The notes under the pieces are model-generated. The model saw nothing but the letters and a program-made list of their open reading frames with translations, searched no databases and had not been told where the DNA came from. Positions 10,460 through 18,928 of a stretch of DNA of 64,000 bases are shown here, piece by piece (positions within the stretch are counted from its first letter, which is position 1; the number at the start of each line of letters is the position of its first letter). The stretch spans positions 124,001 to 188,000 of the forward strand of contig NZ_JAHBGB010000002.1 of assembly GCF_018390555.1 (NCBI RefSeq), in the 5' to 3' direction. The translations under genes were made by a program, and so were the position numbers. Origin of the DNA: Ancylobacter oerskovii (GTDB lineage Bacteria > Pseudomonadota > Alphaproteobacteria > Rhizobiales > Xanthobacteraceae).

Positions 10460-11806
10460 TCAGCTCGCGGCCGCGGCCGCGGCGGCGAAGAAGCGGTTCT
10501 CCGGCCGCGGCAGGCCGAGATGCTCGCGCAGCGTCGTGCCCTCGTAGTCGCGCCGGTAGATGCCGCGCCGCTGCAGTTCCGGCACCACCCTGTCGACGAA
10601 ATCGTCGAGCCCGGCCGGCAGGAACGGGAAGGTGATGTTGAAGCCGTCCGAGCCTTCGGTCTCCAGCCATTCCTCCATCTCGTCGGCGATGCTCTCCGCC
10701 GTGCCGACGAAGGCGAGGCCGGCATAGCCGCCGAGCCGCTGCGCCAGCTGGCGCACGGTGAGGTTGTCGCGGCGGGCGAGTTCGATCACCCGCTCGCGGG
10801 CGCTGCGGCTGGCATTGGTCTCCGGCACGTCGGGCAGCGGCCCGTCGGGGTCGAAGCGCGAGGCGTCGTGGCCGAGCGCGATGGACAGCGAGGCGATGGC
10901 GCTGTCGTAATGCACCAGCCCGTCGAGCCGCGCCCGCTTGGCGCGGGCCTCCTCGAGGCTGTCGCCCACCACCACGAAGGCGCCGGGCAGGATCTTCAGA
11001 TGGTCGCGCGGCCGCCCCAGCCGGTCGAGCCGGCCCTTCACGTCGGCATAGAAGGCGCGGCCGGCGGCGAGGTTCGGCGCGGCGGCGAAGATCGCCTCCG
11101 CCGTCTCGGCGGCCAGCTGGCGCCCCGGCTCGGAGGCGCCCGCCTGCACGATCACCGGCCAGCCCTGCACCGGCCGGGCGATGTTGAGCGGTCCGCGCAC
11201 CGAGAAATACGGCCCCTTGTGATCGAGCACATGCAGCCGCGCCGGATCGACATAGAGCCCGCTCTCCGGGTCGCGCGGGAAGGCGTCGTCGGCGAAGCTG
11301 TCCCACAGGCCGGTGACGACGTCGAAGAACTCGCGCGCCCGCACATAGCGCTCGTCATGCTCCATATGGTCGTCGAGGCCGAAATTCAGCGCCGCGTCGG
11401 GATTGGAGGTGGTGACGATGTTCCAGCCGGCGCGCCCGCCGCTGATATGGTCCAGCGAGGCGAAGCGCCGGGCGATGTGGAACGGCTCCTCGAAGGTGGT
11501 GGAAGCGGTGGCCACCAGCCCGATCCGCGAGGTCGCCATGGCCAGCGCCGAGAGCAAGGTGAAGGGCTCGAAGGAGGTGACGGTCTGGCTGCGCTTCAGC
11601 GCCTCCACCGGCATGTTCAGCACCGCGAGGTGGTCGGCCATGAAGAAGGCGTCGAACTTGCCCTCCTCCAGCTTCTGCGCCAGCCGGACGATGTGGCCGA
11701 GGTTGAAGTTGGCGTCCGGCCAGGCCCCGGGGTAGCGCCAGGCGCCGGTGTGGAGGCTCACCGGCCGCATGAAGGCGCCGAGGTGAAGCTGCTTGCGTGT
11801 GCTCAT
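10460..11806 (-). CDS. FMN-dependent monooxygenase (NtaA/SnaA/DszA family)
   Basis: A 448-residue class C flavin monooxygenase of the luciferase-like superfamily. It would use FMNH2 from a separate reductase to oxidise a small organic, often sulfur- or nitrogen-containing, substrate. Family landmarks are HLGAFMRP at the N-terminus, FFMADHLA, the SGGRAGWNIVTT stretch, GPLNIARPVQGWPVIVQAG and the C-terminal GSDGFNITFPFLPAGLDDFVD segment. The ATG at 11806 gives the usual MSTRKQLHLGAF-type beginning; 11815 is an alternative. No flavin reductase or transporter gene lies beside it, so its substrate is unknown. Confidence 0.88.
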   Translation of the reverse strand: MSTRKQLHLGAFMRPVSLHTGAWRYPGAWPDANFNLGHIVRLAQKLEEGKFDAFFMADHLAVLNMPVEALKRSQTVTSFEPFTLLSALAMATSRIGLVATASTTFEEPFHIARRFASLDHISGGRAGWNIVTTSNPDAALNFGLDDHMEHDERYVRAREFFDVVTGLWDSFADDAFPRDPESGLYVDPARLHVLDHKGPYFSVRGPLNIARPVQGWPVIVQAGASEPGRQLAAETAEAIFAAAPNLAAGRAFYADVKGRLDRLGRPRDHLKILPGAFVVVGDSLEEARAKRARLDGLVHYDSAIASLSIALGHDASRFDPDGPLPDVPETNASRSARERVIELARRDNLTVRQLAQRLGGYAGLAFVGTAESIADEMEEWLETEGSDGFNITFPFLPAGLDDFVDRVVPELQRRGIYRRDYEGTTLREHLGLPRPENRFFAAAAAAAS

Positions 11807-11944
11807 GCCGGTCATTCCCGATGCCGATTGCGGGCGGAAGCGAGCCTTATAGCTATGCGGCAACCGCACGGCCGCAAGCGGCGGAAGGCCAGTTGTCGCG
11901 ACATAAGCTTCCGTATGAGCCGGCGATCGGAGAAGAACGTTCCG

Positions 11945-12607
11945 TCAGGTCTCGCCGCGCTGAGGCTGCGCGGCACGGCGCCGGCGCGGGGCCGGCTTGG
12001 TGAGCCGGTGCAGGATCACCGTCGTCACGCCGAGGAACAGCACGGTCAGCGCCGCCATCACCACCACCCATTCCATGCTGCCGAAGCTGCCGAGACGCGA
12101 GGCCGTGTGCCCGGCGAGCCAGCCGGGCGACAGCATCAGCGCCGCCCAGGCGAAGGCGGAGGTGACGTTGGCGATCTGGAACGGCCGGTGCTTCATCGCC
12201 ATCATGCCGGCGACCAGCGGGATGGTCGAGCGGATGGGGCCGAGGAAGCGCCCGAAGAACACCGAGGCGAAGCCGTAGCGCCGGAAGAACAGCCGCGCCC
12301 GCGCCACGCTCGGGCGGTACTGCGCCAGCGGCCATTTATAGACGAGGCTGCGGCCGACGCGGCGTCCCAGCAGATAGGAGACGGCGTCGCCGAGGATGGC
12401 GCCGAGGATCGAGCCGGCGAGGATCGGCAACGGCTCGACGATGCCGGAGCCCATCAGCCCGCCGATCAGCATCATCAGTGCGGTGGCCGGGATGAACAGC
12501 CCGACGATGACGAGGGATTCGCCGAAGGCGATGATGCCCGCGAGGAGCAGGGCGTAGGATTGATGCGCCTCGATGAAGGCGCCGACCTGGCCGATGAATT
12601 GTTCCAT
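11945..12607 (-). CDS. DedA-family membrane protein
   Basis: A 220-residue multi-pass membrane protein of the DedA (SNARE-associated, VTT-domain) family, whose members act as lipid flippases/scramblases, for example for undecaprenyl phosphate and phosphatidylethanolamine. The conserved GESLVIVGLFIPAT segment near residue 29 and the FFGRFLGPIRSTIPLVAG loop, with its two essential arginines, are both intact. Several hydrophobic helices follow, and the short basic tail is RRRRAAQPQRGET. It lies 139 bases upstream of the monooxygenase on the same strand and is probably transcribed on its own. Confidence 0.9.
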   Translation of the reverse strand: MEQFIGQVGAFIEAHQSYALLLAGIIAFGESLVIVGLFIPATALMMLIGGLMGSGIVEPLPILAGSILGAILGDAVSYLLGRRVGRSLVYKWPLAQYRPSVARARLFFRRYGFASVFFGRFLGPIRSTIPLVAGMMAMKHRPFQIANVTSAFAWAALMLSPGWLAGHTASRLGSFGSMEWVVVMAALTVLFLGVTTVILHRLTKPAPRRRRAAQPQRGET

Positions 12608-12957
12608 GAATATCCGTCTTGCCCGATCCGTGCGTCAATTGATTGACACCCCGCACCGGTTCCGCCCCCAATCGGGTGCAACATAGCCACTGCGGCGTGC
12701 CGCCCGGCAGGGGTGGGGCGATCAAAAATCGGATAGCCGCGGCCTCATGGCGAACCGCCACGAGTACAAAACCGCTAGAAGCCGACGTGACGAAGGATTA
12801 CGGCTCCGCTAGAATGGCGGGGCCGAGAATAGAGTAGCAGGGTGGTGTCTCCTGCGCCCGTCATCCGGGTTCTTCCCAGCCACGGCGTCAACCTGATCCA
12901 GTCGGGATGACGTCTTGCTGGACAAGGCGGCGTTCCGACGACCATGACGGAGCGCAC
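12608..12957. other. 350-base intergenic region with repeats
   Basis: No gene is visible between dedA and emrE. CCGCTAGAA occurs twice (12772-12780 and 12806-12814), and the first copy can pair through AGCCG/CGGCT as part of a loose hairpin. A CGTCATCC...GGATGACG inverted repeat lies at 12859-12912. I looked for paired ACGR-loop hairpins of a guanidine-II riboswitch before emrE and did not find them. Confidence 0.5.
12859..12912. repeat. Short palindromic intergenic element (CGTCATCC / GGATGACG ends)
   Basis: The 54-base segment begins CGTCATCCGGG and ends CGGGATGACG, so its termini are inverted repeats. The same CGTCAT...ATGACG ends flank the longer palindromic element at 19778-19869, which suggests two members of one dispersed family. 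It lies 45 bases upstream of emrE. Confidence 0.5.
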
Positions 12958-13287
12958 ATGAACTACGTTCTTCTTTCGGTGGCGATTATTTGCGAGGTGA
13001 TCGGCACCAGCTTCATGAGACAGTCGGAAGGCTTCACCCGGCTGATCCCCAGTGTCGTCACCGCGCTCGCCTATATCGCCGCCTTCTATTGCCTGTCCCT
13101 GACGCTGAAGACGATCCCCACCGGCATCGCTTATGCGATCTGGTCGGGGACGGGCATCGTGCTCATCGCCGCCGTGGGATGGGCGTTTCAGGGGCAGAAG
13201 CTCGATGCGCCGGCCGTTCTCGGCATGACGCTGATCGTGGCGGGCGTCCTTGTCATCAACATGTTCTCGAAAGCCGCTGTGCATTGA
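12958..13287 (+). CDS. emrE: EmrE-type small multidrug resistance exporter
   Basis: A 109-residue, four-helix proton-coupled exporter that works as a dimer in the cytoplasmic membrane. E13 in IICEVIGTS is the proton/substrate-binding glutamate. SEGFTRL, IPTGIAYAIWSG and the C-terminal VLVINMFS closely track EmrE along its full length, more than they do the guanidinium-exporting SugE/Gdx group. Quaternary-ammonium or aromatic cations are therefore the likely substrates. GGAG upstream of the ATG at 12958 sets the start. It stands alone, followed by a strong hairpin. Confidence 0.93.
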   Translation: MNYVLLSVAIICEVIGTSFMRQSEGFTRLIPSVVTALAYIAAFYCLSLTLKTIPTGIAYAIWSGTGIVLIAAVGWAFQGQKLDAPAVLGMTLIVAGVLVINMFSKAAVH

Positions 13288-13294
13288 CGCGGCA

Positions 13295-13335
13295 GGCTGT
13301 CCGCTCCGCCACGGCGTCGCCGGGAGCGGACAGCC
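13295..13335 (+). terminator. 13-bp perfect hairpin after emrE
   Basis: GGCTGTCCGCTCC pairs perfectly with GGAGCGGACAGCC around a 15-base loop, beginning 7 bases after the emrE stop. Position and strength suggest a terminator or mRNA-stabilising hairpin. There is no T-run after it. Confidence 0.5.
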
Positions 13336-13548
13336 CGAAGCCGTCACGCCCAGTCGGCCCGATCTGTCGGTCGAGGGGCACGTCTCGCTCCCCCATGGTC
13401 CGTGAACCCACGGGTAGCCCGCAGCAGATTGATGAAAATTTCTCACTTCCTTGCGGAAATAATACCGGATTAATTCACGACGGTTCGGCCGCTACCGTCT
13501 CTCCATCAACACGGCACCGCGCTGCGGGCCATTCGGATGGAGATCGAC

Positions 13549-14388
13549 ATGCGTACCTGGTTCATCACCGGCGCCTCCCGTGGTTTCGGCGCCCTCATCG
13601 CCCGCGAGGCCCTTGCGGCCGGCGACAATGTGGTCGCCACCGCCCGCGACCCGCGCACTGTCGTCGACACGCTCGGCGAGCATCCCCGCCTGCTGGCCGT
13701 CGCCCTCGACGTCACCGACGAGGCGCAGGCCTTCGCCGCCGCCGGCGAGGCGGTGAAGCGCTTCGGCCGCATCGACACGCTGGTCAACAATGCCGGCTTC
13801 GGCCTGCTCGGCGCGGTGGAGGAATCCAGTGCCTCGGAGGTGGAGCGGGTGTTCCGCACCAATGTATTCGGCCTGCTCAACGTCACCCGCGCCGTGCTGC
13901 CGCACATGCGCCGCCAGCGCGCGGGGCACGTCGTCAACATCTCCTCGCTGGGCGGCTATGGCGCCTATCACGGCTGGGGTGTCTACGGCGCCACCAAATT
14001 CGCGGTGGAGGGCCTGTCGGAGGCGCTGTCGCAGGAACTCGCCCCGCTCGGCATCGACGTGACGGTGGTGGAGCCCGGCTTCTTCCGCACCGATTTCCTC
14101 GACGAGCGCTCGCTGGTGAAGACCCGGGCGGAGATCGCCGATTATCACGAGACGGTCGGCGCCATGCGCAGCTTCGCCGATGGCGCCAACCATGCCCAGC
14201 CGGGCGATCCGGCCAGGCTCGCCAAGGCGTTCATGGCGCTCGCCAATGCCGAGGTGAAGCCGCTGCGCCTGCCGCTCGGCAGCGACGCCGTGGCGCGCAT
14301 CGAGGACAAGCACGCCTTCGTCGAGGGGGAACTCGCGACGTGGCGCGACCTCTCGCTCTCGACCGATTTCGCGAAGGCGGCCGGCTGA
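13549..14388 (+). CDS. Short-chain dehydrogenase/reductase
   Basis: A 279-residue classical SDR oxidoreductase. The cofactor motif TGASRGFG lies at the N-terminus. NNAGFG is intact, and the catalytic triad reads S (NISSLGG), Y and K (YGATK). The absence of an acidic residue in the second strand together with the TARDP sequence favours NADP(H). The ATG at 13549 was preferred over 13537 because GGAG lies 6 bases before it. It converges on a LysR gene and has no pathway neighbours, so the substrate is not known. Confidence 0.9.
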   Translation: MRTWFITGASRGFGALIAREALAAGDNVVATARDPRTVVDTLGEHPRLLAVALDVTDEAQAFAAAGEAVKRFGRIDTLVNNAGFGLLGAVEESSASEVERVFRTNVFGLLNVTRAVLPHMRRQRAGHVVNISSLGGYGAYHGWGVYGATKFAVEGLSEALSQELAPLGIDVTVVEPGFFRTDFLDERSLVKTRAEIADYHETVGAMRSFADGANHAQPGDPARLAKAFMALANAEVKPLRLPLGSDAVARIEDKHAFVEGELATWRDLSLSTDFAKAAG

Positions 14389-14401
14389 TCGCGACGGCAG
14401 G

Positions 14402-14421
14402 CCGGCCGGTCATCCGGCCGG
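14402..14421. terminator. GC-rich hairpin between convergent SDR and LysR genes
   Basis: Two copies of CCGGCCGG flank TCAT, forming a short, very stable stem. It sits in the 38 bases between the two stop codons. There is no T-run, so the terminator role is inferred from position. Confidence 0.35.
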
Positions 14422-14426
14422 TCGCC

Positions 14427-15314
14427 CTAGCCGCCGCGCGAGAAATCGATGAAGGCGCGCAGCGGCGCCGGCATCTGCCGCCGGCTCGGATAATAGAGGT
14501 AGAAGCCCGGATAATGCGGGCACCAGTCCTCCAGCACCCGGACGAGCGCGCCGCTCGCGAGGTGGGCGCGCACCTGCTCCTCGAAGAGATAGGCCATGCC
14601 GAGGCCGTCCAGCGCCGCCTCCAGCATCAGGTCCTGCTCGCTCAGGGTCAGCGGGCCGTCCACCTCGACCGAGATTTCCTCGCCGCCGCGCTCGAATTCC
14701 CACGCATAGAGCGCGCCGCCGAGGAAGCGGAAGCGGATGCACGGCTTGCCGCGCAGCTCGCGGGGATCCTGCGGCACCCCGTGGCGAGCGAAATAGTCCG
14801 GCGTGGCGACCACCGCGAAGGCATGGCGCGGGCCGATCGGCACGGTGATCATGTCGGCGGCGATGCTCTCGCCGAAGCGGATGCCGGCATCGAACCCTTC
14901 TCCCACGATGTCGACGAGGGCATCGCTGATCACCAGTTCCACCCGGATGTCGGGATAGGCGGCCATGAACCGCGCCAGCAGCGGCATCAGCACCAGCCGC
15001 GCGCACAGGCGCGGCATGTTGAGGCGCAGCGTGCCGGCCGGGCGGTCCCGAAAGCTGTTCAGTTCGTCGATGGCGTCGTCTATGTCGCGGAAGGCCGGGC
15101 CGATGCGGGCGAGAAGGCGCCCGCCCGCCTCGGTCAGGGCGACGCTGCGGGTGGTGCGGTTGAACAGCCTTACCCCGAGCCGCTCCTCGACCAGCCGCAT
15201 GGAATGGCTCAGTGCCGAGGGGGTCACGCCCAGCTCGGACGCGGCGCGGCGGAAGCTGCCATGCCGGGCGATGGCGAGGAAGACGCCGAGATCGGCCGGA
15301 TCGATGCGCGACAT
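14427..15314 (-). CDS. LysR-family transcriptional regulator
   Basis: A 295-residue LysR regulator. The winged helix-turn-helix occupies about residues 5-62 (LGVFLAIARHGSFRRAASELGVTPSALSHSMR split across the helices), and the rest is the co-inducer-binding domain. The sequence type (SALSHSMRLVEERLGVRLFNRTTRSVALTEAG) is common among regulators of adjacent oxidoreductases. It converges on the SDR gene, so the SDR may be its target, but there is no shared divergent promoter and the link is weak. Confidence 0.9.
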   Translation of the reverse strand: MSRIDPADLGVFLAIARHGSFRRAASELGVTPSALSHSMRLVEERLGVRLFNRTTRSVALTEAGGRLLARIGPAFRDIDDAIDELNSFRDRPAGTLRLNMPRLCARLVLMPLLARFMAAYPDIRVELVISDALVDIVGEGFDAGIRFGESIAADMITVPIGPRHAFAVVATPDYFARHGVPQDPRELRGKPCIRFRFLGGALYAWEFERGGEEISVEVDGPLTLSEQDLMLEAALDGLGMAYLFEEQVRAHLASGALVRVLEDWCPHYPGFYLYYPSRRQMPAPLRAFIDFSRGG

Positions 15315-15445
15315 TGCTGAACCGCCCTCGCCAATGAGCCTTCACACATTAGCCAGGATGCACAATCCTGCGATCCGGCGCCAGTTGCCTCGCGAGGAAC
15401 TCTCACCGGCCGGTCGCATCGGTCATTCCGGCCGCATCGTACACC

Positions 15446-16228
15446 TCACCGGCCCGGAAAAGGCCCGCGCTGGCGGCAGGGAAACTCCTGCTCGTGCACC
15501 ACGATGCCCTCCTCCCCGGCAAGGATCACCGCATAGGCCGGCGGCTCGAAACTCACCCGGTGCGGCCCGGAAAAAGCGAGTGCCGACTGATGGTTGGTGC
15601 TGCGCACGGTGGCGAAGGGGATGCCGTGCCACGCGCCGCTCGCCCGCCGATGCACATGGCCGGCGAAGAGATGACGGACATTGCCATGCCGCCGCAGCAC
15701 CGCCGCCAGCCCTTCCGGCTCGGCGAGCCGGGAGCCGTCGAGGGAGGGAATGCCGATGGCAGCCGGCGGATGATGAAGGAATATCAATGCGTTACCCGCG
15801 CCGACCAACGCCCCGTCGAGCCAGCCGAGCCGCGTTTCACATAGCCGCCCCTCGACATGCCCCGGCTCGTGGGTGTCGAGCAGCACCGCCGTCCATCCCC
15901 CGAGATCGACGGCTGCCTGCACGAAACCATCCGCCCCCGCGGCATCCGGGAAGGTCGCGGCGAAGGCGGCGCGCTGATCGTGGTTGCCCATCATCAGCCG
16001 ATACGGGGCCTCGAGCGCGGCCAGGCGCGTAGCCAGCGCCGCATAGGCCCCCGGCTCGCCATCGTCCGTGAGATCGCCGGAAAACACCACCAGATCGGCA
16101 TCGCCATGATGGCGATTGAGGTCGGCAATGCAGTCCTCAAGCCGCAGCAGAGGGTCCGAACCCTGCAGCGCCCCGCCCGGCATCACCAGATGCAAGTCAC
16201 TGACCTGAATGATCTTTATGGCATTCAC
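15446..16228 (-). CDS. Class III metallophosphodiesterase (CpdA/GpdQ-like)
   Basis: A 260-residue calcineurin-fold phosphodiesterase with a complete dinuclear metal site: D11 and H13 in SDLHL, D52 in SGDLTDD, N82-H83 in GNHD, H152 in LHHPP, and H191/H193 in AGHVH. Relatives hydrolyse cyclic nucleotides (CpdA) or glycerophosphodiesters (GpdQ). The context argues for a nutritional phosphodiester: it is the last gene of an ABC-transporter operon and overlaps the start of an inositol-monophosphatase-family gene by ATGA. Export is not indicated; hydrolysis would follow import. Confidence 0.88.
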   Translation of the reverse strand: MNAIKIIQVSDLHLVMPGGALQGSDPLLRLEDCIADLNRHHGDADLVVFSGDLTDDGEPGAYAALATRLAALEAPYRLMMGNHDQRAAFAATFPDAAGADGFVQAAVDLGGWTAVLLDTHEPGHVEGRLCETRLGWLDGALVGAGNALIFLHHPPAAIGIPSLDGSRLAEPEGLAAVLRRHGNVRHLFAGHVHRRASGAWHGIPFATVRSTNHQSALAFSGPHRVSFEPPAYAVILAGEEGIVVHEQEFPCRQRGPFPGR

Positions 16229-17034
16229 GCCGTCATCTCCCGCCGGGTCGCCGCGATCAGGGCGAGGATTTCCTCCCGCACATGCGGCGCACAGCCGATG
16301 ACCGGCCCGCCGGCGATCAGGTCGCCGGCCTCGAAGTCATTGGTCCAGCCTCCGGCCTCGCGGATCAGGCACAGACCGGCCAGGCAATCCCAGGCATGGA
16401 TATGCGGCTCGTAATAGGCGGCGAGCCTCCCGCAGGCGACATGGGCGAGCCCGAGCGCACCGGAACCGTGGCGCACGAACATGCCCCCCGCCGCCAGCAG
16501 CCGCTCGATGAAACCCGTGACCGCGCGCGGCGGCACGCGCCCATTGGCGCCGACGCTGACCAGCCCGCCGCGCAGATCGTGGCGCGCATCGACACGGATC
16601 GGCGCGCCGTTCAGCGTCGCCCCCTGCCCGGCCACGGCGGCGAACAATTCGCCCGCATTCGGATCGAGGATGAAGCCGGCGACCGTCACTCCCTCCCGCA
16701 TCAGCGCCAGCGAGAGGCACCAGTTGCGGATGCCGTGCAGGAAGCAGCTGGTACCGTCGATGGGATCGAGCACCCAGCTGTAGCCGGAGCCCGCCGGGGT
16801 GAAGCCGTATTCCTCGCCGAGGAAACCGTCCTGCGGGAAGGCGCCGCCGATCCGTCGGCGCACGAGCTGCTCGACCTCGCGATCGGCGACGCTCACCACG
16901 TCCTGCCCGCTGGTCTTGGTCTCGACGGCGAGGCTCGCGACCCGCGCGAAATAGCTCAGCGCCAGCGCGCCGGCTTCGTCGAGCACGCCGCGCGCCACGA
17001 CAAGGCGCGCGGCAAGAGGATCGGGCTGGTTCAC
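16225..17034 (-). CDS. Inositol-monophosphatase-family phosphatase
   Basis: A 269-residue Mg-dependent phosphatase. The metal-binding motifs are complete: E74-E75 in FLGEEYG, DPIDGT at residues 90-95, and W215-D216 in HAWDCLAG. The family removes phosphate from inositol-1-phosphate, sugar phosphates, histidinol phosphate or PAP. It overlaps both neighbours by ATGA (LacI regulator upstream, phosphodiesterase downstream), so it is translationally coupled to them. The natural reading is that the phosphodiesterase yields a phosphomonoester which this enzyme dephosphorylates, but the actual substrate is inferred only from context. Confidence 0.9.
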   Translation of the reverse strand: MNQPDPLAARLVVARGVLDEAGALALSYFARVASLAVETKTSGQDVVSVADREVEQLVRRRIGGAFPQDGFLGEEYGFTPAGSGYSWVLDPIDGTSCFLHGIRNWCLSLALMREGVTVAGFILDPNAGELFAAVAGQGATLNGAPIRVDARHDLRGGLVSVGANGRVPPRAVTGFIERLLAAGGMFVRHGSGALGLAHVACGRLAAYYEPHIHAWDCLAGLCLIREAGGWTNDFEAGDLIAGGPVIGCAPHVREEILALIAATRREMTA

Positions 17035-18083
17035 GAAGGCACTCCGTTCGCTGGGTCGACTTCTGGCAGGGGAAGCGTGCTCGCGCGCTCGACGAATACC
17101 GCCGAAAGCCGCGTCGTCGACGGCACTGCCGAGGCATCCGTCAGCCGACGGTCGAGATGGGCGATCGCGCAGGCGGCGATCTCCACCGGATCCTGCCGAA
17201 AGGTGCTGAGGCGGTAAGCATCCCAGCTCGCCTCGGGAATGTCGTCGAAACCGATCACCCTGAGGTCCTCGGGCACCCGCAGGCCCCAGCGGCGGCGGGC
17301 CATGTCCATCACCCCGAAGGCGACGGGATCGTTGACGCAGAACACCGCCTGCGGTCGCTCCGCTCCCGCGAACAGGGCCCGTGCGGCCTCCTGCCCGCCG
17401 GCATAGTCGGAATCGGCGCCGCGCGCGGAGGCGACATGCACCTGCAGGCGTCGTGCCTCGTCCAGGAAAGCCCGCTCGCGCTCGACGATGCTGGGCGTGC
17501 CCGACGCCGAGCCGGCCAGCGCGAGCCGCGTCAGCCCGCGCATGACGAACAGCCGAGCCGCCTCGCGGGCGGCGGTATCGTTGTCGATCCGCACATGATC
17601 GCAGCCGGGTTCGGAACGGCCGATGGAAATCAGAGGCTGGCCGTTGCGCCGCGCCAGCTCGACGAAGGAGGCCGGCGGCGAGCCGGACAGGATGATGGTC
17701 GCCTCGGCGCGATAGCCGAACAGCGCCGCCTGCGCCGCCTCCAGCTCCGCCGGGGACGATCCGGTGTTGATGAGGAAGGGCAGGTTGCCGCGCCGGATCA
17801 GCGCCGCGGTCAGTGCCGAAACCAGATGCGCGCGGAAGCCGACTTCCGGCCTGGTGGCCACCAGCCCGACGAGGCGGCTGCGATTGGCGAGCAGCCCCCG
17901 CGCGAGGTCGTTGACCTGGTAGCCGAGCTCGGCGGCGGCGCGCATGACCTTCTCGCGCGTCTGCGGCGATACGCTGGCGCCCGGGGTGAAGGCACGAGAC
18001 ACCGCGGAGCGCGAGACGCCGGCCCGCTCGGCCACCTGCTGCGCGCTGACGAAGCCGCGCCCGCTTTCATCGGTAGTCGACAT
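17031..18083 (-). CDS. LacI-family transcriptional regulator
   Basis: A 350-residue repressor-type regulator. The helix-turn-helix and hinge (VSAQQVAERAGVSRSAVSRAF, then ELGYQVNDLARGL) lie in residues about 14-65, followed by a periplasmic-binding-protein-like effector domain that ends near IGFDDIPEASW and the FRQDP stretch. The ATG at 18083 falls 2 bases after the stop of the second permease, and the gene's own stop overlaps the phosphatase start. A regulator embedded in the middle of its operon would give feedback control. The perfect palindrome at 22237-22252 is a candidate operator. Confidence 0.93.
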   Translation of the reverse strand: MSTTDESGRGFVSAQQVAERAGVSRSAVSRAFTPGASVSPQTREKVMRAAAELGYQVNDLARGLLANRSRLVGLVATRPEVGFRAHLVSALTAALIRRGNLPFLINTGSSPAELEAAQAALFGYRAEATIILSGSPPASFVELARRNGQPLISIGRSEPGCDHVRIDNDTAAREAARLFVMRGLTRLALAGSASGTPSIVERERAFLDEARRLQVHVASARGADSDYAGGQEAARALFAGAERPQAVFCVNDPVAFGVMDMARRRWGLRVPEDLRVIGFDDIPEASWDAYRLSTFRQDPVEIAACAIAHLDRRLTDASAVPSTTRLSAVFVERASTLPLPEVDPANGVPS

Positions 18084-18085
18084 GG

Positions 18086-18928
18086 TCAGCGACCGACCTT
18101 CGACAGCACGTCGGATTTGAGGAAGCGCTCCACCACCAGCATGAAGCCGATGGAGGGGACGAGAAGCAACAGGGCGGTGATCGAGGCTACCTGATAGTTG
18201 CCGCCGGCCCCGGCGGTGTAGAGCAGCAGCGGCAGCATGTTCACGTCCGGCGCGCCGACGAAGTAGCTGCCGGTGAACTCGTCCAGCGATTCGAGGAACA
18301 CGAAGATCGCGCTCGCGAGCAGCCCCGGCGCTGCCAGTGGCAGAGTGACATCCATGAAGGCCCGCAGCGCCCCGGCGCCGATGGAGCGCGCCGCCTCCTC
18401 CAGCTCCGCATCCACCGCCGAGAAGGCGGCGGTGGCGATCCACACCGCATAGACGAGGCCGTGGGTGACATGCACCAGCACCACGCCGGGAACTGTGCCG
18501 TTGAGCCCCAGCTGATAGAACAGCCGCGCGACATTCACATAGACCGGCAGGTTGGGAAACGCCTGCGGGATCAGGAAGGCGACAAGGATCAGCGCGCGGA
18601 ACGGCAGCCTCAGCCGCGCCAGCGCATAGCCGGCGGGAACGGCGAGCAGCAACGACACGACCACCGTCAAGCCGGCGACGGTGAGGCTGTTGGCGAGCGC
18701 CTCCATCGCATTGCCGCGCGGCGCAAAGACGCGCGCCCAATAGCTGAAGCCGTAGTCGAGCGGCAGCGCGTGAGGAAAGTACCAGCGCTCCGCCACCGTC
18801 CACAGCAGCAGGTTGGCCAGCGGCCCGAAGATGACGAAGGCGATCAGCCCGAGCACAATCCCGCGCGGAATCCACCACAGGTCGAGGCCGGGGCCGGCAT
18901 GGACGGCTGGGCTTGCTTCAATGCTCAT
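18086..18928 (-). CDS. ABC transporter permease (PotC/FbpB-like half)
   Basis: A 280-residue inner-membrane permease with about six helices. The EAA loop is seen as EEAARSIGAGALRAFMDVTLPLAAPGLL, the contact site for the ATPase. It overlaps the first permease by ATGA (18925-18928) and belongs to the binding-protein-dependent family of spermidine/putrescine, iron and phosphonate importers. Together with the first permease it forms the channel of the operon's importer. Confidence 0.93.
   Translation of the reverse strand: MSIEASPAVHAGPGLDLWWIPRGIVLGLIAFVIFGPLANLLLWTVAERWYFPHALPLDYGFSYWARVFAPRGNAMEALANSLTVAGLTVVVSLLLAVPAGYALARLRLPFRALILVAFLIPQAFPNLPVYVNVARLFYQLGLNGTVPGVVLVHVTHGLVYAVWIATAAFSAVDAELEEAARSIGAGALRAFMDVTLPLAAPGLLASAIFVFLESLDEFTGSYFVGAPDVNMLPLLLYTAGAGGNYQVASITALLLLVPSIGFMLVVERFLKSDVLSKVGR

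Noticed and set aside
12608-12957. Guanidine-sensing riboswitch in front of the small multidrug exporter
   Set aside because: The protein is EmrE-like rather than Gdx-like, and no pair of ACGR-loop hairpins or ykkC-type core was found.
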